Shown one piece after another: positions 6,127-7,363 of a stretch of DNA of 7,363 nt (position 1 is the stretch's first letter; each line of letters starts with the position of its first letter). The notes below the pieces were generated by a model that was given only the letters and a program-made list of their open reading frames with translations, did not search any database and was not told the origin of the DNA. Source of the DNA: Bacillota bacterium (lineage in GTDB: Bacteria > Bacillota_I > Bacilli_A > RF39 > UBA660); assembly GCA_003149915.1 (NCBI GenBank), contig QAMK01000032.1:1-7363 (forward strand), in the 5' to 3' direction. A program made the position numbers and the translations under genes.

Positions 6127-6444
6127 ATGAGCAAATTACCAAAAATTAGTAAAATTCCATTGAAAGAAGATATCAGCAACAATCAAACAGTGTATTATGA
6201 CCGCAAAGAAAAAGAATTAAAACCGTTAGAGAGTTTAACGACCCAAGACGTAAAAGAGCAGATAAAAGAGATTTTTGACTCCATTCATCACTATTACAAA
6301 GTAGATGTTCAAATCAAAACGTTCCACCATACGTACGACACTAGAATTATTGGCAAAACAGAGAATGCAATTCTGACAATGGATGAAGATACGATTCCCA
6401 TCGATGAAATTGTGTCGATTAAAATAAAAAAGTCAAACAAATAA
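6127..6444 (+). CDS. Small protein, possibly YolD-like
   Basis: The 105-residue soluble, charged protein has no signal peptide or membrane segment. An ideal AGGAGG (6117-6122) lies four bases before the ATG, and a strong terminator directly follows the stop, so it is very likely a real single-gene unit. The layout resembles YolD-like proteins: a basic N-terminus, an acidic/helical middle (about 35-54), then a beta-rich C-terminal half with VDVQIKTF (59-66), a Gly turn (IIGKTENAILTM, 74-85) and TIPIDEIVSIKI (89-100), which matches the family's closing 'IPFDDIIDI' pattern. The segment between the Gly turn and the last strand is shorter than usual. YolD-like genes often sit beside a Y-family DNA polymerase (UvrX/YqjW) in Bacilli; none is here. 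The family call is tentative and no function is claimed. Confidence 0.85.
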   Translation: MSKLPKISKIPLKEDISNNQTVYYDRKEKELKPLESLTTQDVKEQIKEIFDSIHHYYKVDVQIKTFHHTYDTRIIGKTENAILTMDEDTIPIDEIVSIKIKKSNK

Positions 6445-6467
6445 AAAGTCGCCGTAGCGACTTTTTT
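6443..6467. terminator. Bidirectional Rho-independent terminator
   Basis: AAAAAGTCGC (6443-6452), loop CGTA and GCGACTTTTT (6457-6466) form a perfect 10-bp stem with A- and T-runs on both sides. It lies between the convergent genes ending at 6444 and 6476 and can serve both. Confidence 0.93.
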
Positions 6468-6475
6468 GCTAACAC

Positions 6476-6886
6476 CTAACTACATACATCGACGTAGGTA
6501 TCTGCTAAACATTCTAATGCTCCAACACAGTTCAAGTTAATTGTAAAGAATTGATTTGTGGCAACGTAGGGTTCTGTAGAGCCTGTTGTAGATGGTGCTA
6601 AGATACGGCAAGTTAGACAGCACCCGTCTAGATTTTCAGCCCGGAAAACACTACTAGTTGAGCCATCTGTTCCGTATGGTAGTGTCCAAAGTCCACCATC
6701 GCAGCAACGGAATAGGCGAATCGGTCTCGTGTTGTAAGTGCAAATAGATGGACATGGTCCTAAGAACGGTTTATCGCATCCTTCTTTGATATCATCAAAT
6801 TTTTGACCACGACGTTGCAATTTGATAATGACCTCTAGAATGTCACTTAGGCAGTTTTCACAGGTGTTTTTTTCTTGGTCGCACAT
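6476..6886 (-). CDS. CotY/CotZ-family cysteine-rich spore coat protein
   Basis: The 136-residue protein has 14 cysteines (C2, 9, 12, 37, 45, 49, 61, 62, 89, 90, 93, 120, 126, 135), about ten percent of residues. It has no signal peptide. CotY/CotZ/ExsY features are the C-terminal blocks VFRAENLDGCCLTCRIL (80-96), comparable to the 'FRVERVHGSCATLSLL' block of Bacillus CotZ, and FFTINLNCVGALECL (113-127), comparable to 'IEVDLDCFCAINCL'. Proteins of this family assemble into disulphide-linked lattices of the outer spore coat, crust or exosporium, and are made in the mother cell. A perfect AAGGAGGG lies seven bases upstream of the ATG, and a SigK-like promoter lies further upstream. The gene stands alone between a shared terminator and an IS. 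Bacillus CotZ has a longer middle region, so which paralogue it corresponds to cannot be told. It indicates a spore-forming host. Confidence 0.88.
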   Translation of the reverse strand: MCDQEKNTCENCLSDILEVIIKLQRRGQKFDDIKEGCDKPFLGPCPSICTYNTRPIRLFRCCDGGLWTLPYGTDGSTSSVFRAENLDGCCLTCRILAPSTTGSTEPYVATNQFFTINLNCVGALECLADTYVDVCS

Positions 6887-6927
6887 GAAGATTCCCTCCT
6901 TTTCAAGTACTTAAAATTGAATCTGAT

Positions 6928-6947
6928 ATAAATCAATTTTGATTTAT
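6928..6947. repeat. Perfect 9-bp inverted repeat in the coat gene leader
   Basis: ATAAATCAA (6928-6936), two T, TTGATTTAT (6939-6947). It lies 42-61 bases upstream of the coat gene ATG. The start expected from the SigK-like promoter is near 6949, so the repeat would form a hairpin at the very 5' end of the mRNA, or act as an operator for a dimeric regulator. Confidence 0.7.
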
Positions 6948-6956
6948 TATCTAATA

Positions 6957-6984
6957 TAGGATATGTATTTTTAAAAATATTGTT
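6957..6984 (-). promoter_or_regulatory. SigK-like mother-cell promoter of the coat gene
   Basis: On the minus strand the -10 is CATATCCTA (6965-6957), an exact CATANNNTA. Sixteen bases upstream is AACA (6984-6981), matching the short AC-centred SigK -35. This is the pattern known for late mother-cell coat genes in Bacillus. It lies about 70 bases upstream of the coat ATG. AT-rich DNA makes chance matches possible, but the spacing and gene type agree. Confidence 0.65.
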
Positions 6985-7020
6985 ATAGCCATTTATACCA
7001 GAATGTATAATTGTAAATGA

Positions 7021-7363
7021 TGTGAGACAAAATTTATGAAAAAAATAAAAGCAATATGATATAGTTACAATGTAATTATTGATTATTGTTTTTTTCTATA
7101 ATTTTTTGCCTCATTTGTAAAGGAGTGAGCCAACCAAGAATTTGCATAGGAATGTTATTGGAACGTTTGAGATATGATTTCATTTGTTTTAATAAATCAT
7201 TATAGGAATAAAACTTAAGATAGAAATAAAATCTTTGTTGATCATTTCTGTGACTTCTTTCAACTTTACCGTTGTGTCTAGGAGTTCTAGGTTTAATCAA
7301 TTTGTGAGATATTTTTAAAGATTCAAGTAAAGTGTCTAATGGATGAGTTTTATCTGTTTTCAT
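7021..7363 (-). mobile_element. IS481-like insertion sequence, 3' end only
   Basis: The transposase fragment at 7076-7363 shows that an IS occupies the right edge. Its outer end is placed at 7021, where TGTGAGACAAAATTTATG begins; TG starts and a TGTGA-type tip are usual for IS481 elements. The other end is outside the window, so neither inverted repeat nor target duplication can be confirmed. Confidence 0.6.
7076..7363 (-). CDS. IS481-like DDE transposase, C-terminal part, running off the right edge
   Basis: 95 residues are visible, ending at a TAA at 7078-7076. The segment HKLIKPRTPRHNGKVERSHR (20-39) carries the third catalytic residue, E35, of the integrase-type DDE core. It is followed by a basic region, then PMQILGWLTPLQMR (77-90), the usual C-terminal word of IS481-like transposases. 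The Met at 7363 is probably internal: family members have the DNG-E block and about 200 more residues upstream, so the true start should lie beyond the right edge. IS3-type ORFB or IS30 are less likely given the PRTPRHNGKVERSHR wording. Confidence 0.85.
   Translation of the reverse strand: MKTDKTHPLDTLLESLKISHKLIKPRTPRHNGKVERSHRNDQQRFYFYLKFYSYNDLLKQMKSYLKRSNNIPMQILGWLTPLQMRQKIIEKNNNQ

Noticed and set aside
1..7363. CRISPR array, tRNA/rRNA, riboswitch, toxin-antitoxin or defence system
   Set aside because: No spaced repeats, cloverleaf-like segments, long structured leaders or defence-type proteins were seen. The repeats present are explained by IS ends and terminators.

Overview
The window looks like chromosome from a low-GC, spore-forming Bacillota, more likely of the Bacilli/Erysipelotrichia side than Clostridia. 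The reasons are an AT-rich sequence, strong AGGAGG-type ribosome binding sites, SigA-type promoters, a glycolipid glycosyltransferase of the streptococcal/lactobacillal CpoA type, and a cysteine-rich spore coat protein with a SigK-like promoter. TGA is used as a stop, so this is not the Mycoplasma code. No species can be named from sequence alone.

Layout: positions 1-856 are the transposase-start end of an ISNCY/IS1202-like insertion sequence that runs off the left edge. It has its own promoter, a tandem end repeat, and a hairpin covering the transposase ribosome binding site. From about 870 a SigA promoter drives a two-gene operon: a membrane-anchored protein with a glucosaminidase/lysozyme-like domain (943-2325) and, overlapping it by one base, a GT4 glycosyltransferase (2325-3353). 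Positions 3405-4901 are a complete 1497-bp ISL3-family element with 25-bp imperfect terminal inverted repeats and a perfect 8-bp target duplication. Convergent to the operon is a SEDS-family (RodA/FtsW) gene (6017-4917). Diverging from it is a small YolD-like gene (6127-6444), which shares a bidirectional terminator with a CotY/CotZ-type spore coat gene (6886-6476). The right edge (7021-7363) is the 3' end of an IS481-like element.

The host genes share a cell-envelope theme: wall hydrolase-like protein, membrane glycolipid synthesis, peptidoglycan polymerisation and spore coat. No defence island, CRISPR array, RNA gene or clearly new multi-gene system is visible. The unusual content is in how the insertion sequences sit and protect themselves. 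The ISL3 copy has landed inside the hairpin of the bidirectional terminator between the glycosyltransferase and SEDS genes, and it carries inward-facing terminators near both ends that could replace the function it broke. The ISNCY-like element appears able to hide its ribosome binding site on read-through transcripts but not on its own transcript. Both edges of the window fall inside insertion sequences, so the window may be a segment bounded by repeats.
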